A DNA stretch of 64,000 nucleotides from Paenibacillus elgii NBRC 100335. GTDB taxonomy: Bacteria; Bacillota; Bacilli; Paenibacillales; NBRC-103111. The stretch covers positions 1 to 64,000 of the forward strand of contig NZ_BIMB01000005.1 in assembly GCF_004000865.1 (NCBI RefSeq), written 5' to 3'. Of this stretch, positions 25,324-34,484 are shown piece after piece. The first letter of the stretch is position 1. Every line of letters begins with the position of its first letter. The notes below the pieces were generated by a model that was not told the origin of the DNA, did no database searches, and was given only the letters and a program-made list of their open reading frames with translations. The translations under genes were made by a program, and so were the position numbers.

Positions 25324-25590
25324 TTATTTACTGTCGTCTTCCGCTTTCGCTCTGGAATCAACGAGATGGATAGCTGTACGGATCACATAAATATGAACGC
25401 TGCCGACCATGAACCCGACCCCGACCATGAGGGACGTGTTACGATCGCTGAAATCATGCAGGTTAAATAAACTAAACAGCAATCCGATTCCAAGCAGCAC
25501 CCATGCTGTTGCCGTCATCAAAGCTACTAGTCTGCCCACGTTGCGCTCGTTTCCGGTTCCTTCGGCCAATACTGCCGTTTTCGTCGTCAT
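25324..25590 (-). CDS. Small two-helix membrane protein
   Basis: 88 residues from the ATG at 25590, with AGGAG 8 bases upstream (a GTG at 25599 is too close to that site). Two hydrophobic helices (LVALMTATAWVLLGIGLLFSLF and TSLMVGVGFMVGSVHIYVIRTA) are joined by a short polar loop. The arrangement resembles YiaA/YiaB-like proteins, but the match is weak. The role is unknown. It is monocistronic, with its own terminator. Confidence 0.75.
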   Translation of the reverse strand: MTTKTAVLAEGTGNERNVGRLVALMTATAWVLLGIGLLFSLFNLHDFSDRNTSLMVGVGFMVGSVHIYVIRTAIHLVDSRAKAEDDSK

Positions 25591-25936
25591 AGCGATCACT
25601 CCTAGCTACTGAAAGTGCTTTCTCTTCCAATAGTATACCACACTTTTACGATTTTGTTCATACAAAATTCAATTTTTGATCAAATTTCAGACAAAAATTT
25701 ATTTGTCTTTACTATTATATATGAAGTGCCTGCCAGTTATGCCACGACATCGAAATTTCGTAATAAAACTTTACCTCGCAGCTTTCAGACATATAGTTCT
25801 CAAGTAGGGTATTTATGCCATTAGACTATGAAATTCGACACGATTTACCAATCATTCCTTTTCAAATCTATTTTTTTGTAATAGAATAAGCAATGTTGCA
25901 AAAATAGAGTCAGATTTGGAGAGGGGATCAACACAG
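25591..25936. other. AT-rich intergenic region
   Basis: There is no ORF with a ribosome site in this gap between divergent genes. It must carry the promoters of the small membrane protein and the lipoprotein, but no box stands out convincingly. Confidence 0.4.
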
Positions 25937-26998
25937 ATGTACAGGAAGAAAATTGCACTTGCACTTTGCGCGCTGCTGGTTGTGATGGCAGTCCTCGCCG
26001 GCTGCGGAGCAAAGCCAGCACCGAAGGAAACGCTGGAGAAGGCATTCCAGACGGCTGCGGATATGAAATCGGCCGATTATAAAATGACCTTCGCGATGAA
26101 CATGGACTTCCCTGCCGACGCGTTGGCAGAAAATCCGCAGCTTGCCGTAACGGCGCAAATGCTCAAAAACATGGAAGTGGCCGTAACCGGCGCTTACCAG
26201 CAAGAACCGTTCCAAATGGAAATGAACATCGAAGCCAAACTCAAAGGCGATATGGCGATGAACATCAATCTGCCGATCGTGATGACCGATCAAAAAATTT
26301 GGGTGAAGGTACCGAACATTCCGATGCTGCCGCTGCCGAAAGATGTGGTAGGCAAATTTGTGGAGCTTGATCCGAAGGAACTGGCGAAGCAATCCGACCA
26401 AAAAGTGAACTTCGACGCCGCTACCATTAAGAAGCAGCAGGAGCTGGGACAAGAAATCGGCAAAATCTTCTTCAAGCACGTGGACGAGAAAACGTTCCTC
26501 TCCTCCGTGGACAAGAAGGACGCCAAGCTGCCGGAAACGGTTGAAGCGAACCAGATCGTGAAATTCGCGGTTACGAACGAAAACCTGGAGCCGTTCATCA
26601 CGACGGTCGCCGAAAAAGTGCTGCCGGAAGTGCTCGATCTGATGATGAGCGACAAATACGCGAAAGTGTTTGACTTCAAGAAAGAAGACCTGGAGCAAGC
26701 GAAGAAAGATTTGACGGCCAACTCCGGAGACAAGCTCAAATCCGAAATCGCCAAAATGAAGGAAGACGTCAAGATCAAGGACCTGCAAATCACGACTGCC
26801 GTCAACAAAAAAGGATTCCCGGTTTACCACGATGTAAACGTAGGCCTGGAAGTCAAAGAAAATGGCAAACCGTCTCAAATCGGCGCCAACATCAAAGCGG
26901 AATATTCCAAGATCAACGAAAAGCCGGAGTTCAAAATCGGCATCCCGAAAGACGTTATTACCCTCGAGCAGCTGATGGCCAAAACGAACGGCATGTAA
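25937..26998 (+). CDS. Lipoprotein, LppX/DUF6612-like
   Basis: 353 residues from the ATG at 25937 (GAGGGG upstream). The signal peptide ends in the lipobox VLAGC. The mature protein has the pattern KETLEKAFQTAADMKSADYKMTF followed by long alternating strands, repeated 'Y..EPFQMEMNIEAKL' type segments, and a C-terminal part ending in GIPKDVITLEQLM. This resembles surface lipoproteins of the LppX or DUF6612 type that fold as an open beta-sheet cup, but I am not certain. It is probably anchored outside the membrane. Confidence 0.75.
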   Translation: MYRKKIALALCALLVVMAVLAGCGAKPAPKETLEKAFQTAADMKSADYKMTFAMNMDFPADALAENPQLAVTAQMLKNMEVAVTGAYQQEPFQMEMNIEAKLKGDMAMNINLPIVMTDQKIWVKVPNIPMLPLPKDVVGKFVELDPKELAKQSDQKVNFDAATIKKQQELGQEIGKIFFKHVDEKTFLSSVDKKDAKLPETVEANQIVKFAVTNENLEPFITTVAEKVLPEVLDLMMSDKYAKVFDFKKEDLEQAKKDLTANSGDKLKSEIAKMKEDVKIKDLQITTAVNKKGFPVYHDVNVGLEVKENGKPSQIGANIKAEYSKINEKPEFKIGIPKDVITLEQLMAKTNGM

Positions 26999-27006
26999 TT
27001 CAACGC

Positions 27007-27041
27007 AAAAGCCGCGCCTCTAATCGGAGACGCGGCTTTTG
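27007..27041. terminator. Bidirectional terminator
   Basis: The stem AAAAGCCGCG / CGCGGCTTTT serves the lipoprotein gene and the convergent symporter gene. Confidence 0.85.
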
Positions 27042-27086
27042 TGTACATAGAATCGGTTCTTCTTGGAAAATCTAGCACTAGCGGAT

Positions 27087-28373
27087 TTAGGCCGTGGGCT
27101 TCAGCGTTTGCTTCGACGTTTCCTTGACCGTAGCGACGTAAGCGAGTCCTTTTTGCTTGTCGTACTGTCCTTCCCACTTGGACATGACTACCGCAGCCAG
27201 AGAGTTGCCAAGCACGTTAACGACCGTGCGGGCCATATCGAGAAGTCGGTCAATCCCGGCAATGAAAGCGAGTCCTTCGACCGGAATCCCCACCGAACCG
27301 AGCGTCGCAAGCAGAACAACGAACGAAACTCCCGGCACGCCGGCGATACCTTTGGACGTCACCATAAGCACGAGCATCAGCGTAATTTGCGAGCTGATCG
27401 GCATGTGAATGCCGTACATCTGAGCGATGAACAGCGCCGCAAGCGCCTGATACAAGGTCGACCCGTCGAGATTGAACGAATAGCCGGTCGGGACGACAAA
27501 CGACGTAATCGCTTTAGGACAGCCGAACTTCTCCATTTTCTCCATCACTTTAGGCATGACCGATTCGGAGCTGGCCGTGGAGTAAGCGAGAATGATTTCG
27601 TCCTTAAGCAGTTTGATGATCGTCCAAATGCTGGTGCCGGACATTTTGGCGATCGCCCCGAGCACGACGAGAATAAAGAACACCATGCTGGCATAGACAA
27701 CGATGACGAGCTTGCCAAGCGGAATTAGCGAGCCTACGCCGAATTTGGCAACGGTGACGCCGATCAAGGCGAATACCCCGAACGGTGCGAATTTCATCAC
27801 TTGATTCGTCACCCAGAACATCGTGTCGGCCACGCCATGGAAGAAGCTAAGCACCGGCTTGCCGCGTTCTCCGATGGCCGCAACGCCAAGTCCGAACATG
27901 ACGGAGAAGAAAATGATCGCGAGCATATCGCCGTTCATCAAAGATTCGAAGATGTTTTTCGGTACGATGTTCACAAAGGTACTGGCGATGCTGTGGCTTG
28001 CTTTCTCTGCCGTATCGACATAGGTTTTGATATCGGTCTTCGCGAGGTGCGACATATCGACCCCGGCGCCCGGCTTAAAGATGTTGGCAAACAGCAGGCC
28101 GACGACAATGGCAATTGTGGTAACGATTTCAAAATACAAAATCGTTTTGCCGCCGAGCTTGCCCAGCTTCTTGATATCTCCTACCCCCGCGATACCGACA
28201 ATCAGCGAAGAGACAACGATCGGAACGACGATCATTTTGATTAAGCGGATGAAGATATCCCCAACCGGCTTCAGGTACGTTTCGACAGCAGGATTCCCGT
28301 AAAAGATGGCTCCAACGGCGATCCCGAGCATTAAACCGATCACGATTTGCAGAGCCAATCCGAATTTTTTCAT
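27087..28373 (-). CDS. Dicarboxylate/glutamate:cation symporter
   Basis: 428 residues from the ATG at 28373 (GAGGGGG 8 bases upstream; the frame to 28412 is not supported). It shows the DAACS family features: a first helix FGLALQIVIGLMLGIAVGAIF, the serine-rich hairpin STASSESVMPKVME, and the NLDGSTLYQALAALFIAQ segment that forms the cation/substrate site. It takes up glutamate, aspartate or C4-dicarboxylates with protons or sodium. It is divergent from GlnK-GlnL, and a GlnL-like repeat overlaps its -35, so glutamate or glutamine is the most likely theme. Confidence 0.92.
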   Translation of the reverse strand: MKKFGLALQIVIGLMLGIAVGAIFYGNPAVETYLKPVGDIFIRLIKMIVVPIVVSSLIVGIAGVGDIKKLGKLGGKTILYFEIVTTIAIVVGLLFANIFKPGAGVDMSHLAKTDIKTYVDTAEKASHSIASTFVNIVPKNIFESLMNGDMLAIIFFSVMFGLGVAAIGERGKPVLSFFHGVADTMFWVTNQVMKFAPFGVFALIGVTVAKFGVGSLIPLGKLVIVVYASMVFFILVVLGAIAKMSGTSIWTIIKLLKDEIILAYSTASSESVMPKVMEKMEKFGCPKAITSFVVPTGYSFNLDGSTLYQALAALFIAQMYGIHMPISSQITLMLVLMVTSKGIAGVPGVSFVVLLATLGSVGIPVEGLAFIAGIDRLLDMARTVVNVLGNSLAAVVMSKWEGQYDKQKGLAYVATVKETSKQTLKPTA

Positions 28374-28448
28374 GACTGTTTCCCCCTCTTTTGTTACTAA
28401 AAGCGCTTCCAAATCAGTGGCGTCTATGAAATAATAGGTTTGAATATT

Positions 28449-28490
28449 ATCATATGGATCGTCTACACTAAACTACAAAAACCTACAATT
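28449..28490 (-). promoter_or_regulatory. Symporter promoter with GlnL-type direct repeat
   Basis: On the minus strand AATTGT-AGGT-TTTTGT (28475-28490) matches the TTTTGT-N4-TTTTGT direct repeat described for B. subtilis GlnL in ten of twelve positions. The second repeat overlaps a -35 (TTGTAG, 28473-28478) followed after 18 bases by TATGAT (28449-28454). Confidence 0.55.
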
Positions 28491-28498
28491 GCGAGTTG

Positions 28499-29797
28499 AT
28501 GCGAATTTTGAAAAAGGCTGTTTCTTGGCAAAGCCGCCTGCTCTCGCTCGCCCTTGTCGCCATTCTCGTACCGCTGGCCGCCGAGCTGAAATTTTATCCG
28601 TTCTCGGATTCGTTCCGCGTCGGCATGGGGCCTCCCGTGCTTTTTTTCAGTTTGCTGTGGCTTCGCGGGTTAACGCCCCTTGCAGCGGGATTCGTAACCG
28701 GCCTCACGGTGCCGGCCTTTCGGATCGGACTGGATGCGCTGGGCGGGGCAGCGCTTGAAGCTTCATTCTATCAGCATGTTCCTGCTTTCTTTTTTTATTT
28801 CTCTTATGGGGCCTTGTTCGCCGCGGCGCAGGTCAACAACTACCGGCAAAGTCCGCTGCTGATCGGGCTGATCGGCATGGGATTGGAAGTCGGTTCCAAT
28901 GTGGCGGAGCTGTTTTTTCGCTATTCGCTTCCCGGCCGCACGATCATACTGCACGAGCTGGAGCAAATTATCGTAATCGCCGTATTCCGGAGCTCGTTCG
29001 TGCTGGCGATCTTTAACATTATCCAACTGAGGCAGGTGCGTGCGCTGCAGGAGCGGGAGCGGCAGGAAAACGAGCATCGGCTGATGCTGATCTCGACGTT
29101 GTACGAGGATTCCGTGCATTTGCAAAAAACGCTGCAGCAGGCCGAGCAGATCACCCGCTCGTCCTATGAGCTTTACCGCGGGCTGAAAGACGCGGCCGAG
29201 TCCGATTTCGCCCGGCAAGCCTTGGGCATCGCCGGACAGGTGCACGAGATCAAGAAGGATAATCAGCGGATCTACGCCGGATTGTCGCAGCTCATCACAA
29301 GCGAGCAGCGGGCCGATTTCGGCCTGGCAGAAGAGCTTGGCGGCGTGGTGGTCCGCTCGAATGAAAAATACGCCCACTTGCACGGCAAATCGATCCACAT
29401 TGCGTTGAGGGTTAAAGGGGAGCATCCCCCTTATCACGCCTACACGCTGCTGTCGCTGCTGAACAATCTCGTCTCGAACGCCGTAGAGGCGATTGCGAAG
29501 GACGGGAATATCGAAGTCGTCATCGACCGTACGGACAAACGCACGACGGAGCTGCGCGTCCGGGACGACGGTCCGGGCATTCCGGAGCCTTCGCGGGATA
29601 TCGTTTTTCATCCCGGCTATACGACCAAATACGATTCTTCCGGCGTTCCGTCGACGGGTATCGGCCTCTCCTATGTACAGGAAACGGTGGCTCGGCTCGC
29701 CGGAACGATCGCCATTCGGGAAGGAATCGGTGGAAAAGGAACGGAATTTATCATACAATTGCCGTTAGCAAGTTTAACGACGAATAAGGACGGGTGA
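28499..29797 (+). CDS. glnK: GlnK-type sensor histidine kinase
   Basis: 432 residues. The N-terminal ~180 residues hold five or six membrane helices. They are followed by a coiled linker with a His in AGQVHEIKKDNQRIYAGL and an ATPase domain with NNLVSNAVEAI, RDDGPGIP and STGIGLSYV. The gene precedes the GlnL-type regulator by 7 bases, as in B. subtilis glnK-glnL, which responds to glutamine. Start choice is uncertain: an ATG at 28499 or an in-frame TTG at 28496, both with weak ribosome sites. Confidence 0.85.
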   Translation: MRILKKAVSWQSRLLSLALVAILVPLAAELKFYPFSDSFRVGMGPPVLFFSLLWLRGLTPLAAGFVTGLTVPAFRIGLDALGGAALEASFYQHVPAFFFYFSYGALFAAAQVNNYRQSPLLIGLIGMGLEVGSNVAELFFRYSLPGRTIILHELEQIIVIAVFRSSFVLAIFNIIQLRQVRALQERERQENEHRLMLISTLYEDSVHLQKTLQQAEQITRSSYELYRGLKDAAESDFARQALGIAGQVHEIKKDNQRIYAGLSQLITSEQRADFGLAEELGGVVVRSNEKYAHLHGKSIHIALRVKGEHPPYHAYTLLSLLNNLVSNAVEAIAKDGNIEVVIDRTDKRTTELRVRDDGPGIPEPSRDIVFHPGYTTKYDSSGVPSTGIGLSYVQETVARLAGTIAIREGIGGKGTEFIIQLPLASLTTNKDG

Positions 29798-29804
29798 AAA
29801 AGGA

Positions 29805-30743
29805 GTGCGATTTTTTATAACCGATGACGACCCGGCGGTACGCCGGATGCTGGCGCAGCTGATCGAAGACGAAGACCTCGGCGAGGTGGCGGGCGAAGCC
29901 GCGGACGGAGCGGATGTGGATGCCGGGCTGCTGGCGGTCACGCGGACCGATATTTGGCTCATCGACCTGCTGATGCCGAAGCGGGACGGAATTGAGACGG
30001 TGCGGGAGATCGCCCCGTCGTTTCCCGGCAAAATCATCATGCTGTCGCAGGTCGAATCGAAGGAAATGATCGGCGAGGCCTACGCCTTGGGCGTTGAATA
30101 TTACATAACGAAGCCAATCAACCGGTTGGAGGTGCTCTCGGTTATCCGCAAGGTCGAGGAGCGGATGCGGCTTGCACGGTCCATTCAGAACATTCGCCAG
30201 TCTCTGCTCGGACTGGACGACGGCGGCCTAGGGCAGCCCCCGGCCCCACGCGAACGGGATCGCGGTTCTGACGGAATCGGCGCGGCAGGCCGCTATTTGT
30301 TCTCGGAGCTCGGCATCACCGGAGAGATTGGCTGCAAAGATTTGCTGGTGATGCTGCAAATTCTATTGGAGCATGACGACGCCGCTGCGGGCCAACGCGA
30401 TTTCCCCCAGCTGCGGGAGCTGTTCCGCGCAGCGGCCGTACGCAAGCTGGGCGATAAGGCGGACGAAGCGGTGATCAAGAAAGAAATCAAAGCAGCCGAA
30501 CAGCGCGTGCGCCGGACGATTCATCAAGCGTTAAGCCATTTGGCTTCGCTCGGATTGACGGATTATTCGAATATCAAGTTCGAAAATTACGCATCGAAGT
30601 TTTTTGATTTTACGGAGGTTCGCAAGCGGATGCTGGAGCTGGAGGACGAGAGCGGGGACACCGTCTCGCAAGTGCGGATCAACGTCAAGAAATTCATTCA
30701 GGTCCTTTATTTAGAAGCTAAGCAGCACATGCGGGAACATTGA
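29805..30743 (+). CDS. glnL: GlnL-type response regulator
   Basis: 312 residues. The opening MRFFITDDDPAVRRMLAQLI with IEDEDLGEVAGEAADG, phospho-acceptor D54 (WLIDLLMPKRDGIETV) and YYITKPINR closely follow B. subtilis GlnL (YcbB). The C-terminal half (~165-312) is the YcbB-type DNA-binding domain, with a winged/HTH region ending KKFIQVLYLEAKQHM. A GTG start is used, as dictated by the conserved N-terminus. It probably controls the adjacent symporter through the direct repeat at 28475-28490. Confidence 0.9.
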   Translation: MRFFITDDDPAVRRMLAQLIEDEDLGEVAGEAADGADVDAGLLAVTRTDIWLIDLLMPKRDGIETVREIAPSFPGKIIMLSQVESKEMIGEAYALGVEYYITKPINRLEVLSVIRKVEERMRLARSIQNIRQSLLGLDDGGLGQPPAPRERDRGSDGIGAAGRYLFSELGITGEIGCKDLLVMLQILLEHDDAAAGQRDFPQLRELFRAAAVRKLGDKADEAVIKKEIKAAEQRVRRTIHQALSHLASLGLTDYSNIKFENYASKFFDFTEVRKRMLELEDESGDTVSQVRINVKKFIQVLYLEAKQHMREH

Positions 30744-30748
30744 TTTGA

Positions 30749-30797
30749 AAAAGGGCTCTCCCCAGGTCTGTATCGGACCTTATAGGAGAGCCCCCTT
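30749..30797. terminator. Bidirectional terminator between glnL and ykfC
   Basis: The stem AAGGGCTCTCC / GGAGAGCCCCCTT (one bulge) carries an internal hairpin GGTC...GACC and A/T runs on both sides. Confidence 0.75.
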
Positions 30798-30812
30798 ATT
30801 CAGTTGATCATC

Positions 30813-31733
30813 TTACCAATATCTTCTGGAAATGCAATGCTCCTTCGCCAGCTTGTAGCCGTCCAGATCGACAAGCTCTATGCATCCTTCGGAATCAGGA
30901 GAATGAAGCATCCGATTGTCACCCGCATAGATTCCGACATGATGCACGCGCCCCTTGCCTTCTTCGTAGGCGAAGAAGAGCAGATCCCCCGGTTCCAGAC
31001 GGTCCCGCTCCACCCTCTGCCCCTGAACGGCTTGATCAGAAGCGTCCCGCGGAATGAGTATGCCTTGCGATTTATGCATGCTGTAAGCAAAGCCGGAGCA
31101 GTCGTACCCGAAGGAAGACATGCCTCCCCAGAGATAAGGAAGACCGATAAACCGCATCCCCTGCCGGACGAGCCGCTTGCCCGCATGCTCTTCTTCCATG
31201 CCGGAAGATGCCGGACGGCCGGCGACCCACACTTGCTCCTTCGGCAAAAAGCCCGCTCCGTGCGGGGTATCCACCACGACGCCGTCGTTCGTCTCTTCGA
31301 TGACGGGCAGCCGGGTGAGGAAGCTCAGCTCGATTTCGGCTTGAAGCGAGCGGAAGGTCAACAGCGCCCGAGGAGCGGCCACCTCCGCCCATCGGTCAGC
31401 GTTGGCTTCGGCGCTTGCTTCCATCAGCTGGCATTTCGGCACCCATCCGGGATAGCCTGCTCCCTCCTTCCGGGTGCTTTGCTCGGGAATGAGCACCTTG
31501 ACCCAGTCGCCGTTTTCTTCGGCAACTATCGCCCCGGTTCCGTACAGCATTTGCGTCTGAATCCGATTGGCGCCGTACAAATCCAGCTTATCCTTAACGT
31601 TCATCGCCCCTAGCCATTCCGTTATGGCTGCCGGATGCCGCAGCGCGGGTTCGTCCATCGGACGCGGGGAATCGGGAGACGTCCACACGGTGGCGACGGA
31701 CACCGCCGCTCTCACTCGCTTCGGCCCGCTCAT
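30813..31733 (-). CDS. ykfC: gamma-D-glutamyl-L-diamino acid endopeptidase (NlpC/P60)
   Basis: 306 residues. Bacterial SH3-like segments occupy about 1-170. The NlpC/P60 domain follows, with C212 (FGYDCSGFAYSMH), H265 (VHHVGIYAGDN) and H277 as the catalytic set. There is no signal peptide, so it acts in the cytoplasm on imported murein peptides, cutting between D-Glu and the diamino acid. Its start overlaps the ykfB stop by 4 bases (ATGA). It is the last gene of the dpp-ykf operon. Confidence 0.93.
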   Translation of the reverse strand: MSGPKRVRAAVSVATVWTSPDSPRPMDEPALRHPAAITEWLGAMNVKDKLDLYGANRIQTQMLYGTGAIVAEENGDWVKVLIPEQSTRKEGAGYPGWVPKCQLMEASAEANADRWAEVAAPRALLTFRSLQAEIELSFLTRLPVIEETNDGVVVDTPHGAGFLPKEQVWVAGRPASSGMEEEHAGKRLVRQGMRFIGLPYLWGGMSSFGYDCSGFAYSMHKSQGILIPRDASDQAVQGQRVERDRLEPGDLLFFAYEEGKGRVHHVGIYAGDNRMLHSPDSEGCIELVDLDGYKLAKEHCISRRYW

Positions 31734-32833
31734 GATACGGCTCCCATCCCGTCCTGACAGCGCACATTCCGGATGCCGAGTCCGGCATCGTCCGGGAAGG
31801 TCATGACCCGCCCGTCGTATCGGACGCCACCGTCGACGATATCGTGAAGCATCATGAGCGGCGCATCGAAATCGAAGCGGGTAATGTTCTTTTTACTCGC
31901 CGCAAAATGAGCCGCCGCCGTGACCGCAAGACGGGATTCGATCATGCTGCCCACCATGCATTCCACGCCGTATTCCTCTGCAATTTGGTTGATGATTTGC
32001 GCCTTGTAGATCCCGCCCGATTTCATCAGCTTGATATTAATCAGATCGGCCGCGCGCCGCTGCAGCACTTCAAGCGCCTGAACCGGAGAGAACACGCTCT
32101 CGTCCGCCATAATCAGCGTTTCGACCGCGTCCGTGACGGCCTTCAAGCCTTCGATATCTCCAGCCTTCACCGGCTGCTCCACAAGCTCGATATTGAGGCC
32201 CATGTCTTCCATCCGCCGGATCGATTTGACCGCATCCTTCACCTGCCAGCCTTGGTTCGCATCCAGCCTGATTTTGACCCGGTCGCCTACGCGGCTGCGG
32301 ATTTCTCTGATCCGTTCGATATCTTCGCAGATATCGTCCTTCCCTACCTTGATCTTCAGTACGTTGAACCCGGATTCCACATAGCGGGCCGCATCCTCGC
32401 CCATTTCTTTTGGCGAATTGACGCTGACGGTAAAGTCCGTCTCGATCCGATCCTTGTAGCCTCCGAGAAATTGATACAGCGGCACCCCACAGGTCTGCGC
32501 CACCAGGTCGTAGACCGCCATATCGACCGCGGCTTTGCCGCTGCTGCAACCTACCATCGCCTGATGGACGGATTGAATGATTTGTTCATAGGCCAGCAGA
32601 CTTTTGCCGACTAACAGCGGTGTGAACGTATGGACAATGGCAGATTCGATGCTCTCCAAGCTGTCCCCCGTAATCACAATCGTAGCCGGCGCTTCGCCCC
32701 AGCCGACCCGGCCATCGTCCGCTGTGATCCGAACGAATACGGATTCCGCTTGAAATACGGTCCGCAGCGCGGTTTTGAACGGTTTGACGAGCGGGGTGGA
32801 CTGGCGCATTACGTCTATTCTTTGAATTTGCAT
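31730..32833 (-). CDS. ykfB: L-Ala-D/L-Glu epimerase
   Basis: 367 residues of the enolase superfamily. All functional residues fall at the positions known from the B. subtilis enzyme: K160 and K162 (VLKIKVG), metal ligands D191 (RLDANQG), E219 (LVEQPV) and D244 (MADESVF), and K268 (INIKLMKSGG). It epimerises L-Ala-D-Glu, released from murein peptides, to L-Ala-L-Glu so that ordinary peptidases can finish the job. It sits between ykfA and ykfC. Confidence 0.96.
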   Translation of the reverse strand: MQIQRIDVMRQSTPLVKPFKTALRTVFQAESVFVRITADDGRVGWGEAPATIVITGDSLESIESAIVHTFTPLLVGKSLLAYEQIIQSVHQAMVGCSSGKAAVDMAVYDLVAQTCGVPLYQFLGGYKDRIETDFTVSVNSPKEMGEDAARYVESGFNVLKIKVGKDDICEDIERIREIRSRVGDRVKIRLDANQGWQVKDAVKSIRRMEDMGLNIELVEQPVKAGDIEGLKAVTDAVETLIMADESVFSPVQALEVLQRRAADLINIKLMKSGGIYKAQIINQIAEEYGVECMVGSMIESRLAVTAAAHFAASKKNITRFDFDAPLMMLHDIVDGGVRYDGRVMTFPDDAGLGIRNVRCQDGMGAVS

Positions 32834-32854
32834 CCAGGGCGCCTCCTTACGCTT

Positions 32855-33784
32855 CTACTTTACAGCCGGCTCGATAAACTCCAGCTTCTTTTGGGTGGTA
32901 TTCATCCTCGCCTCTATGCCTAACGGCACGGCGATGTTCGGCGAGCAGTGGCCGATTTTAAACCCTGCGAGCGCGGGTCTTCCCGCCTGAACGATATGAT
33001 GCCGGATGACCTGCTCCAACGTTAGTGAAGGGTTGTACTTGTTCGGCTCGCAGTCGTGAAAATCGCAGACGAGAATTCCCGAAGCATCGGCCAGCTTTCC
33101 GGCCTGCCGCAGTTGGTTCAGCATCCGATCGACGCGGTACGGCTCCTCGCCAATCTCTTCTATAAACAAAATACGTCCGCGGGTATCCAATTCATACGGT
33201 GTCCCGAGCGTGCTGACAAGCAGGGACAAATTGCCTCCGACCAGCGGTCCGTACGCTTCCCCTTCCACCAAGGCGACAAGTGGCGAGATGTTTTCCGTGT
33301 AGACGACCGGCTTCGGATGAAACATCTGCTCAAAGCCCTGCAAGGTCAGCGGATGGACAGGCTCTTCGGCAAGACAGGTCAGCATAGGACCGTGAAACGT
33401 GACGAGCCCCGACCGGTTTCCGATGGCGGTGTGGAGGAACGTAATATCGCTGTAGCCCCAAAAAATTTTCGGGTTATCGCGGATACGATCGTAATCCAGC
33501 ATATCGGCCATTCTTGCCGACCCGTATCCGCCGCGCGCGCATACGACGGCCCGAATGTCCGGGTCCGCGAACATCGCGTTCAGCTCCGCCGCCCGCTCCT
33601 CGTCCGTCCCCGCCAAATAACCGTACTGGCCGGACAGCGTGCCGCCGAAGCGGACGTTCAGGCCCATCCGGTTCAAATAACCGGCCGCTCGCTCGATTCT
33701 GCTCCGGTCTCCCCAACTGGCCGGGGCCGTAATACCCACCGTATCGCCCACGACGAGACGCGGAGGTTTGATGCGCTGGCGCAT
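32855..33784 (-). CDS. ykfA: LD-carboxypeptidase (S66)
   Basis: 309 residues from the ATG at 33784 (GGGAGGAAG upstream; the frame to 33883 is not supported). The nucleophile Ser89 sits in CARGGYGSARM, followed by NPKIFWGYSDITFL, the Glu region LFIEEIGEEPYRVDRML and the His in KIGHCSPNIAVPLG. It removes the terminal D-Ala from imported tetrapeptides. It is the first ykf gene; about 700 bp of non-coding repeats separate it from dppE upstream. Confidence 0.94.
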   Translation of the reverse strand: MRQRIKPPRLVVGDTVGITAPASWGDRSRIERAAGYLNRMGLNVRFGGTLSGQYGYLAGTDEERAAELNAMFADPDIRAVVCARGGYGSARMADMLDYDRIRDNPKIFWGYSDITFLHTAIGNRSGLVTFHGPMLTCLAEEPVHPLTLQGFEQMFHPKPVVYTENISPLVALVEGEAYGPLVGGNLSLLVSTLGTPYELDTRGRILFIEEIGEEPYRVDRMLNQLRQAGKLADASGILVCDFHDCEPNKYNPSLTLEQVIRHHIVQAGRPALAGFKIGHCSPNIAVPLGIEARMNTTQKKLEFIEPAVK

Positions 33785-33959
33785 GGTATCTTCCTCCCTT
33801 CGTTTGCGGAGCCGACGATGGCTCGGATTAACCGATGATGCAGTATTGCGAGAACCATGCTCGGCAGGCAGTATCCGCTTCATTGGCGACGCAGGTACTC
33901 TAAGCGATAAGTCGGCTTAACGCTTTTCTACAATTGCGGGTATTGGCGCGACAGGCCGA

Positions 33960-34315
33960 ACGATTAGGCATTGCAGGCACTGACGCCACAGTCGGGTTGA
34001 CCGGCTTTTTGCAGCACCACAGGAAACTATCGCGATACCTGGTCTTACGGCTATTCAGCATTGCAAGAACCATCGCATAAAGGTTTTTGAGAATCGCAGG
34101 AGCTATCGTATGCCCCATTGGACACTTTTTTCAGCATCACTGGCACTGGCGAACAGTTCTGTACTACCGTATTCAGCATAGAGGAACTGCGATGCGTTAT
34201 TGTGCCTGATTTCGGCGCCTTGTGCAAAATAGAGGAACTGCCGTTCGCTATCGCTCCCATTTCGTGGGTCATGAACATTTTTCGACACAACTAAAGCACC
34301 TGTCTTCCGCTATAT
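33960..34315. repeat. Degenerate tandem repeat array inside the dpp-ykf operon
   Basis: The 700-bp gap 33785-34484 has no plausible gene. It contains at least eight degenerate units spaced about 35-60 bp, each resembling [TA]GCA..A[GA]GAACT..CG..[TC]GC.ATCG. The clearest copies are TAGAGGAACTGCGATGCG near 34182 and TAGAGGAACTGCCGTTCGC near 34232. TTTTTCGACA near 34278 is shared with the array at 7.1 kb. No strong promoter or terminator could be picked out, so whether dpp and ykf are one transcript across it is open. Confidence 0.6.
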
Positions 34316-34484
34316 TCCAACGGGCGCTGAATGCTGCTCCTTAACGCATCCTACTTCCTTTATATGCTCAACTGATCCCCACGATCCGCCCGCCCACCGC
34401 CTGCTTCCGACTTTAGAGTGCCGGGGATACTCGCCCTGCAACCTGCAAGCACCTGCCCATCAGGCCACACCGCCCCGGTGCCGT

